Part shown: piece by piece, positions 32,965 through 40,338 of the stretch | Position numbering within the stretch: position 1 is the stretch's first letter | How the letters are laid out: each line of letters opens with the position of its first letter | Assembly (NCBI GenBank): GCA_028693955.1 | Contig: JAQUUH010000008.1 | Coordinates: 1 to 40,338, forward strand | From: Bacilli bacterium | GTDB taxonomy: Bacteria; Bacillota_I; Bacilli_A; RFN20; UBA1709 | Direction: 5' to 3' | DNA: 40,338 bases | The notes under the pieces: generated by a model | The model's database searches: none | Told to the model about the DNA's origin: nothing | What the model saw: the letters and a program-made list of their open reading frames with translations, nothing else | Translations under genes and position numbers: made by a program

Positions 32965-33031
32965 GTCGTAGACCAGCTGTTTATGGTAGCTAGGTAGAGA
33001 CGTTCAAACCATATCTTTGAATTTATACGAC
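32965..33031 (-). promoter_or_regulatory. Purine riboswitch aptamer, guanine type
   Basis: 67 nt. P1 is GTCGTA/TACGAC. P2 is TTCAAA/TTTGAA around GATATGG. P3 is CTAGCT/AGCTGG around ACCATAAAC. J2/3 reads GTCTCTACC. All match the purine riboswitch consensus. The specificity base in J3/1 is C (GTCTACG), which pairs with guanine or hypoxanthine; adenine switches have U. It is followed by the terminator at 32915-32942. Confidence 0.95.
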
Positions 33032-33047
33032 ATTTATTTTTTTCTCT

Positions 33048-33076
33048 ATTATATAACATTAATTAGAAAAAACAAA
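33048..33076 (-). promoter_or_regulatory. Promoter of the riboswitch-permease unit
   Basis: TATAAT (33053-33048) with TTGTTT or TTTGTT 16-17 bases upstream; transcript start about 10 bases before the aptamer. Confidence 0.65.
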
Positions 33077-33110
33077 GCATTAATTTGTGTAAACGTTTTC
33101 TATTATCCGC

Positions 33111-34583
33111 TTATTTTTTCTTCCTTTTTAAACGATTATACTTTTTTACTTGCCATAATGACCTAATAATTGATTTATCAACTGCCTTAAAATAAAATTT
33201 CAATTTTAAGCCTAAGCCTTTGATAATATTAGGATTTACTTTTCTTAATGGAGCATAATTAATCTTTACTCCATCAAGGATTTCATTAAACTTTTTTAAT
33301 CTTATCTCAAAATCATCATAATCACTATTATTTTCTGACCAACCTACTTCAGCTACAGCAATTAATCGAGGATACATCAAGTACTCCATACGACTAAGGT
33401 TATCGACATACTCTGTCCAAAGCGGAGCTTCAACTCCTAGTATTTTTGTAGAATTCGTAATTCCCTTTAAAAGTGGTTTAAAATTATACGTTCTTTTTAA
33501 TGAAGTAATACCATAATTGTAATCCAAGTAATACTTTGTAAATGGGCTTATAATGAGATTACGACCAGTATTAGCCTCATCTATTGCTTTCAGAGTGAAC
33601 TCATCATTATCCTTCCAATATTGCATGATAACGTCATCTTTTACTGTATTTCCATTCATTCCATCATTCCAACAGATGACCTTTTTTCCCTTACTCATCA
33701 AGTAAGAAGCCATGTGATTAATGAAAAATGTTTCCAGCTCTTCTTCATCCTTTAAGCCCTTTTCCTTTATCTTGTTTTGACAATCAGGACAAAAAAGCCA
33801 ATTAGTTTTTAAAGCCTCATCTCCCCCTATGTGAATGTATGGCGAGGGAAATAGTTCGGTAACCTCATCCATTATTTCTTCACAAAATTTATAGGCAAAA
33901 TCTCTACCCGCACAAACTATATTTGGGAGAATTCCAAAACTTTCAGAAACTTCTATATTTTTCTTAGTGCACAGAAGTTCTGGATAACTGCTACAAGCAG
34001 CTGTAAAGTGCCCTGGCATATCAACCTCAGGAATAACCTCAATAAATCGTTCCTGGCAATACTTGATGATTTCTTTTATATCTTGTTTACTATAATATCC
34101 GGAAACAATTTTATTATCTCCACGAGTTCCTCTTCTTGTTGAACCAATTTCGGTAAGGCGTGGATATTTTTCTATTTCTATACGCCATCCCTGATCATCG
34201 GTTAGATGCCAATGAAAAACATTTAATTTTAACAAGGCCATAATATCGATTTGTTTTTTGATTTCCTCAACACTAAAAAAATGGCGTGAAGAATCAAGCA
34301 TATAACCGCGATAACTATATTTTGGAGAGTCCCTAATCTCTAAATAAGGAATATTTTTTGGATATATTCTAAATAATTGTTTTAATGTCATTTGAGCATA
34401 AAATTTACCTTTAGTAGTCGCACTTTCAATGATGATTCCTTTATCGTTGATAATTATTCGATATTCTTCAGGTAAAAATGTTTCATTAAAAAGATAACTT
34501 GGATCTTTTGATTCGTAAGTGAATAACTTACTACTATTAATAGTAACGGCTTTCAATTTTGGAATTATTGGTATATTATTCAT
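33111..34583 (-). CDS. Glycoside hydrolase family 20 beta-N-acetylhexosaminidase
   Basis: About 490 aa. The GH20 core is clear: RGYMLDSSRHFFSVEEIKKQ, FHWHLTDDQGWRIEIEKYP, VIPEVDMPGHFTA and the catalytic pair in HIGGDEALKTNW. The enzyme removes terminal N-acetylhexosamine from glycans by substrate-assisted catalysis. There is no signal peptide, so it probably acts in the cytoplasm on imported sugars or recycled wall fragments. The ATG at 34583 is preferred over a TTG three codons earlier, though neither has a strong ribosome site. It ends in a basic tail RLKRKKK. It follows the HD gene closely. Confidence 0.92.
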   Translation of the reverse strand: MNNIPIIPKLKAVTINSSKLFTYESKDPSYLFNETFLPEEYRIIINDKGIIIESATTKGKFYAQMTLKQLFRIYPKNIPYLEIRDSPKYSYRGYMLDSSRHFFSVEEIKKQIDIMALLKLNVFHWHLTDDQGWRIEIEKYPRLTEIGSTRRGTRGDNKIVSGYYSKQDIKEIIKYCQERFIEVIPEVDMPGHFTAACSSYPELLCTKKNIEVSESFGILPNIVCAGRDFAYKFCEEIMDEVTELFPSPYIHIGGDEALKTNWLFCPDCQNKIKEKGLKDEEELETFFINHMASYLMSKGKKVICWNDGMNGNTVKDDVIMQYWKDNDEFTLKAIDEANTGRNLIISPFTKYYLDYNYGITSLKRTYNFKPLLKGITNSTKILGVEAPLWTEYVDNLSRMEYLMYPRLIAVAEVGWSENNSDYDDFEIRLKKFNEILDGVKINYAPLRKVNPNIIKGLGLKLKFYFKAVDKSIIRSLWQVKKYNRLKRKKK

Positions 34584-34603
34584 ACTGTTCAATCATAAGA
34601 GAG

Positions 34604-35233
34604 TTAGTTCTCAATTTTCCCTTCCCATTCTTTTTTGAAATTATCAACATATTTTCTCATAAATTTTGTTCGCTTTTTAGCAATCTTTTTAGCTTCTGCT
34701 GTATTCATCAAGTCAGCCAGTTTAAATAACTTATCATAAAAATGAGCTAAACTGCTACTGCCATAATCATTTTCATCATATAAAAGGCGATTTTTACTAC
34801 CTCCAAAGGCAAAAGTGCGCGCTATTCCAATAGCTCCAAGAGCATCTAATCTATCAGCATCCTGAACAATTTTTCCCTCCAAGCTAGTAACCTTTACTCC
34901 TCTTATCTGTTTTGAATAGGATATTGTGTTTATAATATCGATTACTCTATCTCTTGTTTCTTCCTCAAGAGAATTATCTTCAAAAAATTTTCTTGTTCTT
35001 TCATCAGGGATTTTGCTATTACTAATCTTGTAATCATCAATATCGTGCAATAGAGCGCCAAGACTAATTATATACCAATTTGCTTGATATTTCAGATTAA
35101 GATGCAAAGCCATATTATAAACTCTAAGAATATGGTTATAATCATGTCCACTAGCATCATTACCCAAAATATTTTTTACATAAATCTTTGCCTTTTCAAT
35201 AATATCTTTTTCTTTTTCAGTAAACATCATCAT
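34604..35233 (-). CDS. HD-domain phosphohydrolase
   Basis: 209 aa. Metal ligands are visible: H34 in GHDYNHILRVYN, the HD pair in LGALLHDIDDYK (residues 63-64), and D in QDADRLDALGAIG. This is the stand-alone YedJ/YpgQ-like group, whose members hydrolyse nucleotides or related phosphates in vitro. The start codon overlaps the GNAT gene by 4 bases (ATGA), so the two are coupled. Confidence 0.88.
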   Translation of the reverse strand: MMMFTEKEKDIIEKAKIYVKNILGNDASGHDYNHILRVYNMALHLNLKYQANWYIISLGALLHDIDDYKISNSKIPDERTRKFFEDNSLEEETRDRVIDIINTISYSKQIRGVKVTSLEGKIVQDADRLDALGAIGIARTFAFGGSKNRLLYDENDYGSSSLAHFYDKLFKLADLMNTAEAKKIAKKRTKFMRKYVDNFKKEWEGKIEN

Positions 35234-35706
35234 TTATTATCTCCATAGTCAAGAGGTAAAACTAGCAATAAGCAGGGATTTTCTTTTCCCCATAAATCTT
35301 CTAGACATTCAAGGGGAATGAATCCCATTGCCCGATAAAATTCTCTCGTCTTAGCATAATTATAATCAGGATTACGATAATCCAAGGTCTTAACTTCAAG
35401 CAATTTATAGCCATTGCTTTTTGCATATCTTTTACATTCATTGATCAAGGTTTTGCCTATTCCTTGGCGATGATAAGCTCTCTTTACTCCCATAACATGA
35501 ATTTCAATTGTGAAAGGATTATGTGGTTCAAGAGAGATAAAGCCTAATGCATTTTCACCTTCATAATAAACAAACATTAACATTCTTTTACTATTTTCAA
35601 TGTATTCTTTAGTTGCTAAGGGAATTCCAAACCATTCTGGTAAATCGTGAAGTATTGTGCTACAAATGAATTCCTTATCGCCAATATTCTTTATCTCTTT
35701 AATCAT
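35230..35706 (-). CDS. GNAT family N-acetyltransferase
   Basis: 158 aa with the motif A block VMGVKRAYHRQGIGKTLINE (QxxGxG form) and a typical C-terminal REFYRAMGFIPLE. The start has AGAGGT in front. It is coupled to the HD gene. Substrate unknown. Confidence 0.9.
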   Translation of the reverse strand: MIKEIKNIGDKEFICSTILHDLPEWFGIPLATKEYIENSKRMLMFVYYEGENALGFISLEPHNPFTIEIHVMGVKRAYHRQGIGKTLINECKRYAKSNGYKLLEVKTLDYRNPDYNYAKTREFYRAMGFIPLECLEDLWGKENPCLLLVLPLDYGDNK

Positions 35707-35813
35707 ATATACCTCTATTTAATATATCTTACTGAATTAATACTATTATAGATTAATTTTATCACAAAAGGGTTCATTTTCAAAACTATTTGTCAAGACA
35801 GTAAAATAAAAAA

Positions 35814-35831
35814 GCTGCTCTTATGAGCAAC
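35814..35831 (-). terminator. Terminator of the DegV gene
   Basis: GTTGCTC/GAGCAGC with one G-T pair and a 4-base loop, then six T. It starts at the stop codon. Confidence 0.75.
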
Positions 35832-36721
35832 TATTTGTTGTATACAGCAGTCCGATCATTTCCAAAATAGAATATCGCCACTGTATCAATCCCAGAATGA
35901 CTACCAATTACTGGTCCTACATAATTGAAAATGACGTCCTTAACCTTTAGTTCTTCAACTATTCTATCCTTGATATACAAAACATCTTCAATGCAATCGC
36001 CATGAGAAATGTATATTAACTGCTCTTCAGGATTTTCAATTGTTTCAATCATTCTTTCAATCATTTTATTAAAAGCTTGGCGACGTCCCCTTACTGCTCC
36101 AGTTTGAACTAAACGTCCAGCCATATCAACATGAAGCAAAGGTTTAATCTTTAACAAAGTCCCTAAAAAAGCCTTTCCATATGAAAGTCTTCCTCCACGG
36201 CGGAGATGATTTAAATCCCCAACTGTAAACAAATGGCACATTTTACTCTTATTATTTTCAACCCACTTCGTTAATTCATCTAAAGTCATCCCCTGTTTCT
36301 TAAGATTAGCCGCATATGTTAGCAATAACCCCTGCCCCATTGAGGCACAAGTTGAATCAACAACGCAAATATTACTTGTTGGATATTTTTCCAATAAGTC
36401 TTCTTTAGCAATCAATGAAGATTGATAAGTTCCTGATAAAGCTGAAGAAAAAGCTATTAACAGAATATCATAACCATCTTTTATGAGTGGTTCCATAACT
36501 TCAATATATTTTTCAGGATTTATCTGCGATGTTGAAGTCTCTTTATGTTCCCTTAACATCTGATAAAATTCCTTAAAGGTTATTTCTCTTTCATCTAAAT
36601 AATTATGATAGTTTTTTCCATCAACAATTACGCTTAATGGTATTACCACCAAGTCTAAATCAGTAGCTAGTTTCTCTGGCAAGTCAATGCATGAATCAGT
36701 AATAATCTTAAATTTGCTCAC
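35831..36721 (-). CDS. DegV family fatty-acid-binding protein
   Basis: About 296 aa. Family blocks are KIITDSCIDLP, TSTSQINPEKY, ILLIAFSSALSGTYQSS, VVDSTCASMGQGLL, and RRGGRLSYGKAFLGTLLKIKP, all typical of DegV/FakB proteins. These bind fatty acids and present them to the FakA kinase. The start is placed at a GTG (36721): the upstream ATG at 36736 sits inside the GGAGG site that serves the GTG. Single-gene unit. Confidence 0.9.
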   Translation of the reverse strand: MSKFKIITDSCIDLPEKLATDLDLVVIPLSVIVDGKNYHNYLDEREITFKEFYQMLREHKETSTSQINPEKYIEVMEPLIKDGYDILLIAFSSALSGTYQSSLIAKEDLLEKYPTSNICVVDSTCASMGQGLLLTYAANLKKQGMTLDELTKWVENNKSKMCHLFTVGDLNHLRRGGRLSYGKAFLGTLLKIKPLLHVDMAGRLVQTGAVRGRRQAFNKMIERMIETIENPEEQLIYISHGDCIEDVLYIKDRIVEELKVKDVIFNYVGPVIGSHSGIDTVAIFYFGNDRTAVYNK

Positions 36722-36852
36722 TTCTAAATCCTCCATTTTTCATTACATTAAAAGTATATACACTTCTTACAATCACATAATAATTATATAATAATTACAT
36801 TTAGCAACCTATCTATTAGTCATAACTCTTTCTATATTACTAAAATCCACCC

Positions 36853-36890
36853 AGTAGAATAGAAAAAATGAATTCTACTATCAGTAGAAT
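36853..36890. promoter_or_regulatory. Candidate operator of the XRE regulator
   Basis: A perfect palindrome ATTCTACT-ATC-AGTAGAAT (36872-36890) with a third AGTAGAAT copy at 36853-36860, just upstream of the regulator's -35 box. Likely an autoregulatory site. Confidence 0.6.
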
Positions 36891-36906
36891 CCAATCAAAA
36901 AAGGCA

Positions 36907-36935
36907 TTGATTAATAATAAAAACGGTGTTATAAT
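36907..36935 (+). promoter_or_regulatory. Promoter giving a leaderless mRNA
   Basis: TTGATT (36907-36912) and TATAAT (36930-36935) with 17-base spacing. The ATG is only 6 bases past the -10 box, so transcription should start at or next to the start codon; no ribosome site is present. Confidence 0.75.
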
Positions 36936-36941
36936 AATTAT

Positions 36942-37538
36942 ATGATAACAGAAGAACAATTAAAGGAACGTCTTGCCAACAATTTAATACTTTATCGCAA
37001 AGCTCATAATATTACTCAAATTCAGCTTGCTGAAAAATTGAATTATTCAGATAAATCAATCTCTAAATGGGAAAGAGGTGAAAGCTTACCTGATTTATTG
37101 ATTTTAAGCAATATCGCTGAACTTTATGGAATTACCATTCAAGATTTATTAGCAAAACCAAAGACTAAAATAAAATCATCCCTTCCAAAGAACAAAGTAA
37201 TCATAACTTTAATGTCCTTTACTTGCGTCTGGTTTGTTGCAACAGTTGTATATGTCTTATTAGGCATCTTTGATCCAACTTTTACTAAATCTTGGCTTGC
37301 TTTTATTTATGCAATTCCATTATCTCTCATTGACCTAATTGTCTTTACGAAAATATGGGGAAATAGATTCCTTCTCTTTATTTCAACATCCCTTCTATCT
37401 TGGTCAATACCCTTAGCAATTTATTTATCAATTGATTATTCACAATTATGGCTATTGTTCATTGCCATAATTCCCTTACAAGTACTTACTATTTTGTGGT
37501 TTATTCCCAAGAAATCCAGATTGTCAGATAAAAAATAA
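36942..37538 (+). CDS. XRE-family regulator with C-terminal membrane domain
   Basis: 198 aa. An N-terminal helix-turn-helix (residues 8-62, ITQIQLAEKLNYSDKSISKW ... ESLPDLLILSNIAELYG) is followed by about four membrane helices from residue 82 on. Membrane-tethered XRE proteins may respond to envelope stress or small molecules. It is transcribed from a leaderless promoter next to a palindromic operator that it may bind itself. The target genes are not evident. One of the two intact plus-strand genes in the window. Confidence 0.88.
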   Translation: MITEEQLKERLANNLILYRKAHNITQIQLAEKLNYSDKSISKWERGESLPDLLILSNIAELYGITIQDLLAKPKTKIKSSLPKNKVIITLMSFTCVWFVATVVYVLLGIFDPTFTKSWLAFIYAIPLSLIDLIVFTKIWGNRFLLFISTSLLSWSIPLAIYLSIDYSQLWLLFIAIIPLQVLTILWFIPKKSRLSDKK

Positions 37539-37559
37539 AAGTCGTATTTAACGACTTTT
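37537..37559. terminator. Bidirectional terminator
   Basis: AAAAGTCGT/ACGACTTTT with a 5-base loop between two converging genes, with T-runs on both sides. Confidence 0.85.
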
Positions 37560-38042
37560 TTATTTTACTTTAATCATCCTTTTAATTAAAACAGGTTCAT
37601 CAAAATTATACTCTTTTATTTTACCATCAAATTCATATCCTTTTTTCTTGTAGAAATCGATAGCACTATTATTCTTTGCTAGTACCCATAAGAAAAATGT
37701 ATTGTGACCAGTAAATTTTCTTTCACAAGCTTCGATTAATTTTGAACCTATTTTCTGTCGATAAAATTCTTTTAAGACATAAATAGCATTTATTTCACCA
37801 GCAGTTGGTAAATCAATATCACGGCTAACCATATAGCAAGCAAACCCGACAATCTTGCCATCAACTTCAGCAATTATCGTGTTTTCTGGATGATTTTTGG
37901 CTATTTCAACACATCTAGCAAGTGACATTCTATCTAAAAAACTTTGAGGAATAATTTCCTTATATGCCTCTTGCCAAGAAGTATAATGAACAAAGGCTTT
38001 TCCTTCAATATCATTTTCTAAGGCATCGCGAATTACTAACAT
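37560..38042 (-). CDS. GNAT family N-acetyltransferase
   Basis: 160 aa with HYTSWQEAYKEIIPQSFLD at the start, INAIYVLKEFYRQKIGSKLI as the acetyl-CoA motif (QKIG form) and AIDFYKKKGYEFDG at the end. This pattern is common in small acetyltransferases of Bacillota. Ribosome site AAGGAG. Substrate unknown. Confidence 0.9.
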   Translation of the reverse strand: MLVIRDALENDIEGKAFVHYTSWQEAYKEIIPQSFLDRMSLARCVEIAKNHPENTIIAEVDGKIVGFACYMVSRDIDLPTAGEINAIYVLKEFYRQKIGSKLIEACERKFTGHNTFFLWVLAKNNSAIDFYKKKGYEFDGKIKEYNFDEPVLIKRMIKVK

Positions 38043-38106
38043 GATATTCTCCTTTAATATTCATATTATACTGCATTGTTATTTCTTAAACAATATTAAA
38101 TTATTA

Positions 38107-38134
38107 AAGGCCACAAGTTTTTTCCTGTGGCCTT
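38107..38134 (-). terminator. Terminator of the AraC-type gene
   Basis: A perfect 9-bp stem AAGGCCACA/TGTGGCCTT with a 10-base loop and a T-rich tail on the minus strand. Confidence 0.8.
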
Positions 38135-38140
38135 CTATTA

Positions 38141-39022
38141 CTATTTCTGTTTAATCGCTCTGCCTTCAATATATCCCCGATATCCTTCTGGAGCATATTG
38201 GAAACGATATCCATCCTCATCATATTCAAAACCATATACAGCAGGATTATACTTTGTAACAAAATCCATGACATTTCTTACTTCTTCCTCAAAGTTTTCA
38301 TCATCATAGGGCTCCCCTTGGAATACCAAGAATTTAGCTGCAGGTAGTTCAATTATTTCGTAGCCATCGGGAATAGCTCCATTATATTCATATGGTACTT
38401 CTACTCCTTGAATATATAAAGATGTTCCCTCTTTTTGCATTTTTTTGCTAATCCACATCCCAATTGGTTCACCTATCGCCTCTTTGATACTGCATAGAAC
38501 TCCCCAAATATCACAGCCCACTTCTTCACAGTATTCGAAATATTCTGTTGCTTTGATTCCTCTTTTAATGATAGCTTTTCTTTTTGGTCTTTCCAAAATT
38601 TGAATAAAAACAGCTTTAATTTCTTTCATCTTTTTTTCTCCTTTTTTCATATTTCTATCCATTACATAGTAAGGTGTAAAATACTGTAATGGAATCGGTG
38701 ATGTTTGGTAGACTTTAGGAGTAATGTTAAATTCCTTAGCAAATGCTCTGGTAAATCCCTCATGTGAATCAAACACAAAATCAAAAGCGACGTCTATTAC
38801 CCTAGATTTTGTATCTCTTAATTCTTTAGCTGCTGCTGTTAACCTAATTAATCTTATATAATCAAAAATAGTTTTACCTGTTAATTCTTTAAAAATTTTT
38901 GCGGTATACCATAAGGAATAATGTGAAACTTTAGCTAAATCAGCAAGAGTAATCGGATTATGAACATTTTCTAAAACATAATGTTGAATGTTTTTAACAG
39001 CATTTACTTTTTCATTACCCAA
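38141..39022 (-). CDS. AraC-type regulator with GyrI-like effector domain
   Basis: About 293 aa. Residues 10-110 hold two helix-turn-helix motifs (ITLADLAKVSHYSLWYTAKI; VIDVAFDFVFDSHEGFTRAF) ending FNITPKVYQ, the AraC signature. Residues 130-290 are a GyrI-like/effector-binding domain (AEYFEYCEEVGCDIWGVL, EYNGAIPDGYEIIELPAAKF), as in Rob or BltR-type sensors that bind hydrophobic drugs. The start is best placed at a TTG (39022) that follows GAGGTGAT; a GTG three codons earlier is inside that ribosome site. Targets unknown. Confidence 0.88.
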   Translation of the reverse strand: MGNEKVNAVKNIQHYVLENVHNPITLADLAKVSHYSLWYTAKIFKELTGKTIFDYIRLIRLTAAAKELRDTKSRVIDVAFDFVFDSHEGFTRAFAKEFNITPKVYQTSPIPLQYFTPYYVMDRNMKKGEKKMKEIKAVFIQILERPKRKAIIKRGIKATEYFEYCEEVGCDIWGVLCSIKEAIGEPIGMWISKKMQKEGTSLYIQGVEVPYEYNGAIPDGYEIIELPAAKFLVFQGEPYDDENFEEEVRNVMDFVTKYNPAVYGFEYDEDGYRFQYAPEGYRGYIEGRAIKQK

Positions 39023-39115
39023 TTTTATCACCTCTCATATATTATACTAAAAAATACTAAATATTTCTTGACTGTGCTTGTCATATTGAGATATATCTAT
39101 GATAAAAATAAAAAA

Positions 39116-39140
39116 CTATGCTATAACAGTAATAGCATAG
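39116..39140. terminator. Hairpin terminator
   Basis: A perfect 9-bp stem CTATGCTAT/ATAGCATAG with a 7-base loop and T-runs on both sides. On the minus strand it would end a transcript from the RNA-like island at 39.24-39.35 kb. Confidence 0.7.
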
Positions 39141-39236
39141 AAATTTTTTAATGTCTTTAGAGTACGAAAAGACTACTAAATTTTTATTGATTTTCGGCGC
39201 TTTAAATCATTAAAATTATATATTTTGACATATATA

Positions 39237-39350
39237 AAGTGTTTTACCGGGATTTGCCTTCTAGCATCGTGACAATCTCAACGTACCTTGAACTCCAACT
39301 ATCAATAAAGCGTCAATAGGAGTAACCGATTTGGCTCTGACGTTAGCTCA
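39237..39350 (-). ncRNA. GC-rich RNA-like island, possible IS200/IS605 right-end (omega-RNA-like)
   Basis: About 115 bases are clearly richer in G+C than their surroundings, have no ORF and no long AT runs, as structured RNAs in AT-rich genomes do. On the minus strand they contain GAGCTAACGTCAGAGCC, TTGGAGTTCAAGG, GTTGAGATTGTCACGATG and CAAATCCCGG, sharing ordered blocks with the RNA at 3.3 kb. I associate such blocks with right ends of IS200/IS605 elements. A terminator lies downstream on the minus strand (39116-39140). No tnpB gene is nearby. The remaining stretches of 39032-39713 show no gene. Confidence 0.4.
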
Positions 39351-39609
39351 AATTTTTTTAATATATAATTGTATCTGTGCCTATTTATCTAATAGACTAA
39401 AATATAGTTAATAAAAGAAATTTTGTTTTCATTCGCAGTTTATATGATGATTTCATAAATGAGATTACTACTACACTATAAGTCTATTCAATTGCATATT
39501 TGTAATAGCAAATATCAAATGTATCTTATTCCGTAATTTATATATAAGTTGTCGTATAAAATCATACTCTTTGCTTAATTCGCTCATAAGCTTTAATTTT
39601 CCAATTAAC

Positions 39610-39644
39610 AAAAAACAAGGTCAGTTCATTTTACCTTGTTTTTT
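39610..39644. terminator. Bidirectional hairpin terminator
   Basis: AAAAACAAGGT pairs with ACCTTGTTTTT around an 11-base loop, with A/T runs on both sides. On the minus strand it would end the remnant gene at 39714. Confidence 0.7.
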
Positions 39645-39713
39645 CAAAATTTATATTTACATTTATTAAAGTTATAAATTCTAGTTATTATTCGGCATAA
39701 AAGCATGAATCAA

Positions 39714-39980
39714 CTAAAATTTTAATTGTTTTTTTGTTAGCTTCTTAACTTCGTCTAATAATTTTTGCTGTACCTTTCTGTATCTCGAAAGTCTTTCTAC
39801 AATTTTCTTTTGTTTATTAAAATCAACATCTTCATTTTCATCAATAGGAATGAGTATTTCTATTTTCTTAATCTTTTCTTTACTAGCTGTTTTACTCCAT
39901 TCAAAATCATCAGAATTTAATAATTTTTTTTCAAGAACTACTCTTACATATTCCAGATTAATTTTATCTTTATGTTCTTT
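39714..39980 (-). pseudogene. Type I restriction specificity (HsdS-like) C-terminal remnant
   Basis: A minus-strand frame without a start reads FEWSKTASKEKIKKIEIL, then IPIDENEDVDFNKQKKIVER and a coiled-coil end LLDEVKKLTKKQLKF with a TAG at 39714. The order of these blocks is that of the second half-site of HsdS-type target-recognition proteins (SWS-K-A...I-I-IP...QK-I...). A stop lies just upstream, so only the last 85 codons remain. Confidence 0.6.
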
Positions 39981-40038
39981 TCAAGATAAGTGCTGAAAAA
40001 TTCTAGATTCATTAAGCTATTTATGCTATAATATAACC

Positions 40039-40146
40039 GCCAACCAAACTAAACAATGTACAGAATATCACTGATTAGGAGGATACTCTTGTTCAGCCAG
40101 TTTCTAATAGTTTGGTTTGGCGATTGATCTGTACAGAAACTGGTTG
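40039..40146. repeat. Interleaved inverted repeats at the end of an IS
   Basis: Three arm pairs occur in the same order: GCCAACCAAACTA with TAGTTTGGTTTGGC (40039-40051, 40108-40121), TGTACAGA with TCTGTACA (40057-40064, 40128-40135), and CCAGTTTCT with AGAAACTGG (40097-40105, 40135-40143). They cannot all pair at once. They sit directly before a transposase-like gene and probably form the left end of its element. Confidence 0.5.
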
Positions 40147-40165
40147 ACTAAGGGTATTTTCTTTT

Positions 40166-40338
40166 ATGAAAACTCATAATGAACTTAAAGATTTTGTCAA
40201 ATCACTCTGTACCGATGAAGCCGATATACTTATGGATTTGCTCCCTTCAGTAATGAAATCAAAGAAAAGTAATCAAAAGATAATTAAAAGGGAACGTAAG
40301 ACAATTCTTTGTCCCTATTGTAAATCAATGAAGATATA
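40166..40338 (+). CDS. Zinc-ribbon transposase, 5' part only
   Basis: The frame is open from the ATG at 40166 to the window edge (57 residues). MKTHNELKDFVKSLCTDEAD is followed by basic helices and then the first half of a zinc ribbon, LCPYCKS. This start is typical of IS1595-like transposases, which continue with an ISXO2 DDE domain. No ribosome site is evident. The preceding interleaved repeats support an IS. Family call tentative. Confidence 0.5.
   Translation, partial: MKTHNELKDFVKSLCTDEADILMDLLPSVMKSKKSNQKIIKRERKTILCPYCKSMKI

Overview
The window is very AT-rich DNA from a low-GC Gram-positive bacterium (Bacillota). Reasons: strong AGGAGG-type ribosome sites, consensus TTGACA/TATAAT promoters, T-tailed hairpin terminators, encoded tRNA CCA ends, a purine riboswitch and DegV, UraA and XRE families. 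Several genes end in TGA, so the standard bacterial code applies. An Erysipelotrichales-like or related Bacilli host is my guess; the sequence does not settle it. Nearly every gene is on the minus strand.

Layout. 1-1.6 kb: 5' end of an M16 metallopeptidase and a GNAT acetyltransferase. 1.7-5.3 kb: a graveyard of defence-type genes (FRG-domain remnant, broken membrane-protein/HNH module). It also holds an intact two-TM protein of 473 aa preceded by a 31-aa peptide gene and followed by a small RNA with its own consensus promoter. 5.4-10.2 kb: a tightly coupled operon of adenine methyltransferase, double-GHKL histidine kinase-like ATPase, receiver-domain protein (broken by a stop) and HNH nuclease. 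It looks like a restriction-type defence system with a built-in two-component relay, and I cannot match it to a named system. 10.3-15.3 kb: a small unknown gene, decayed large serine recombinases, a truncated mobile-element gene, a metallopeptidase, and an intact IS flanked by 26-bp direct repeats. 15.6-16.3 kb: a RelB/DinJ-like domain fused to a possible ADP-ribosyltransferase-like domain.

16.5-29 kb: a RiPP (modified peptide) operon of extreme AT content. It encodes a nucleotidyltransferase-fold protein, a SPASM-like protein lacking the radical-SAM cysteines, an HprK-like kinase, a subtilisin-like protease, two tiny Cys-rich precursors sharing leader and YGC-x-C motifs, a radical SAM/SPASM maturase and two ABC exporters. 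A full metK and the corpse of a third exporter ATPase domain lie just upstream. A secreted-protein gene with a frame break at a poly-A tract and a possible TPR-type regulator follow at 29-30.7 kb.

31-39 kb is ordinary chromosome: tRNA-Arg and tRNA-Asp, a UraA-type permease behind a guanine-type riboswitch and a 45-codon leader ORF, GH20 hexosaminidase, HD hydrolase, GNATs, DegV, an XRE membrane regulator with a leaderless promoter and an AraC/GyrI-like regulator. From 39.1 kb mobile DNA returns: a GC-rich RNA-like island similar to the RNA at 3.3 kb, a type I specificity-subunit remnant, and the start of a zinc-ribbon transposase cut by the window edge.
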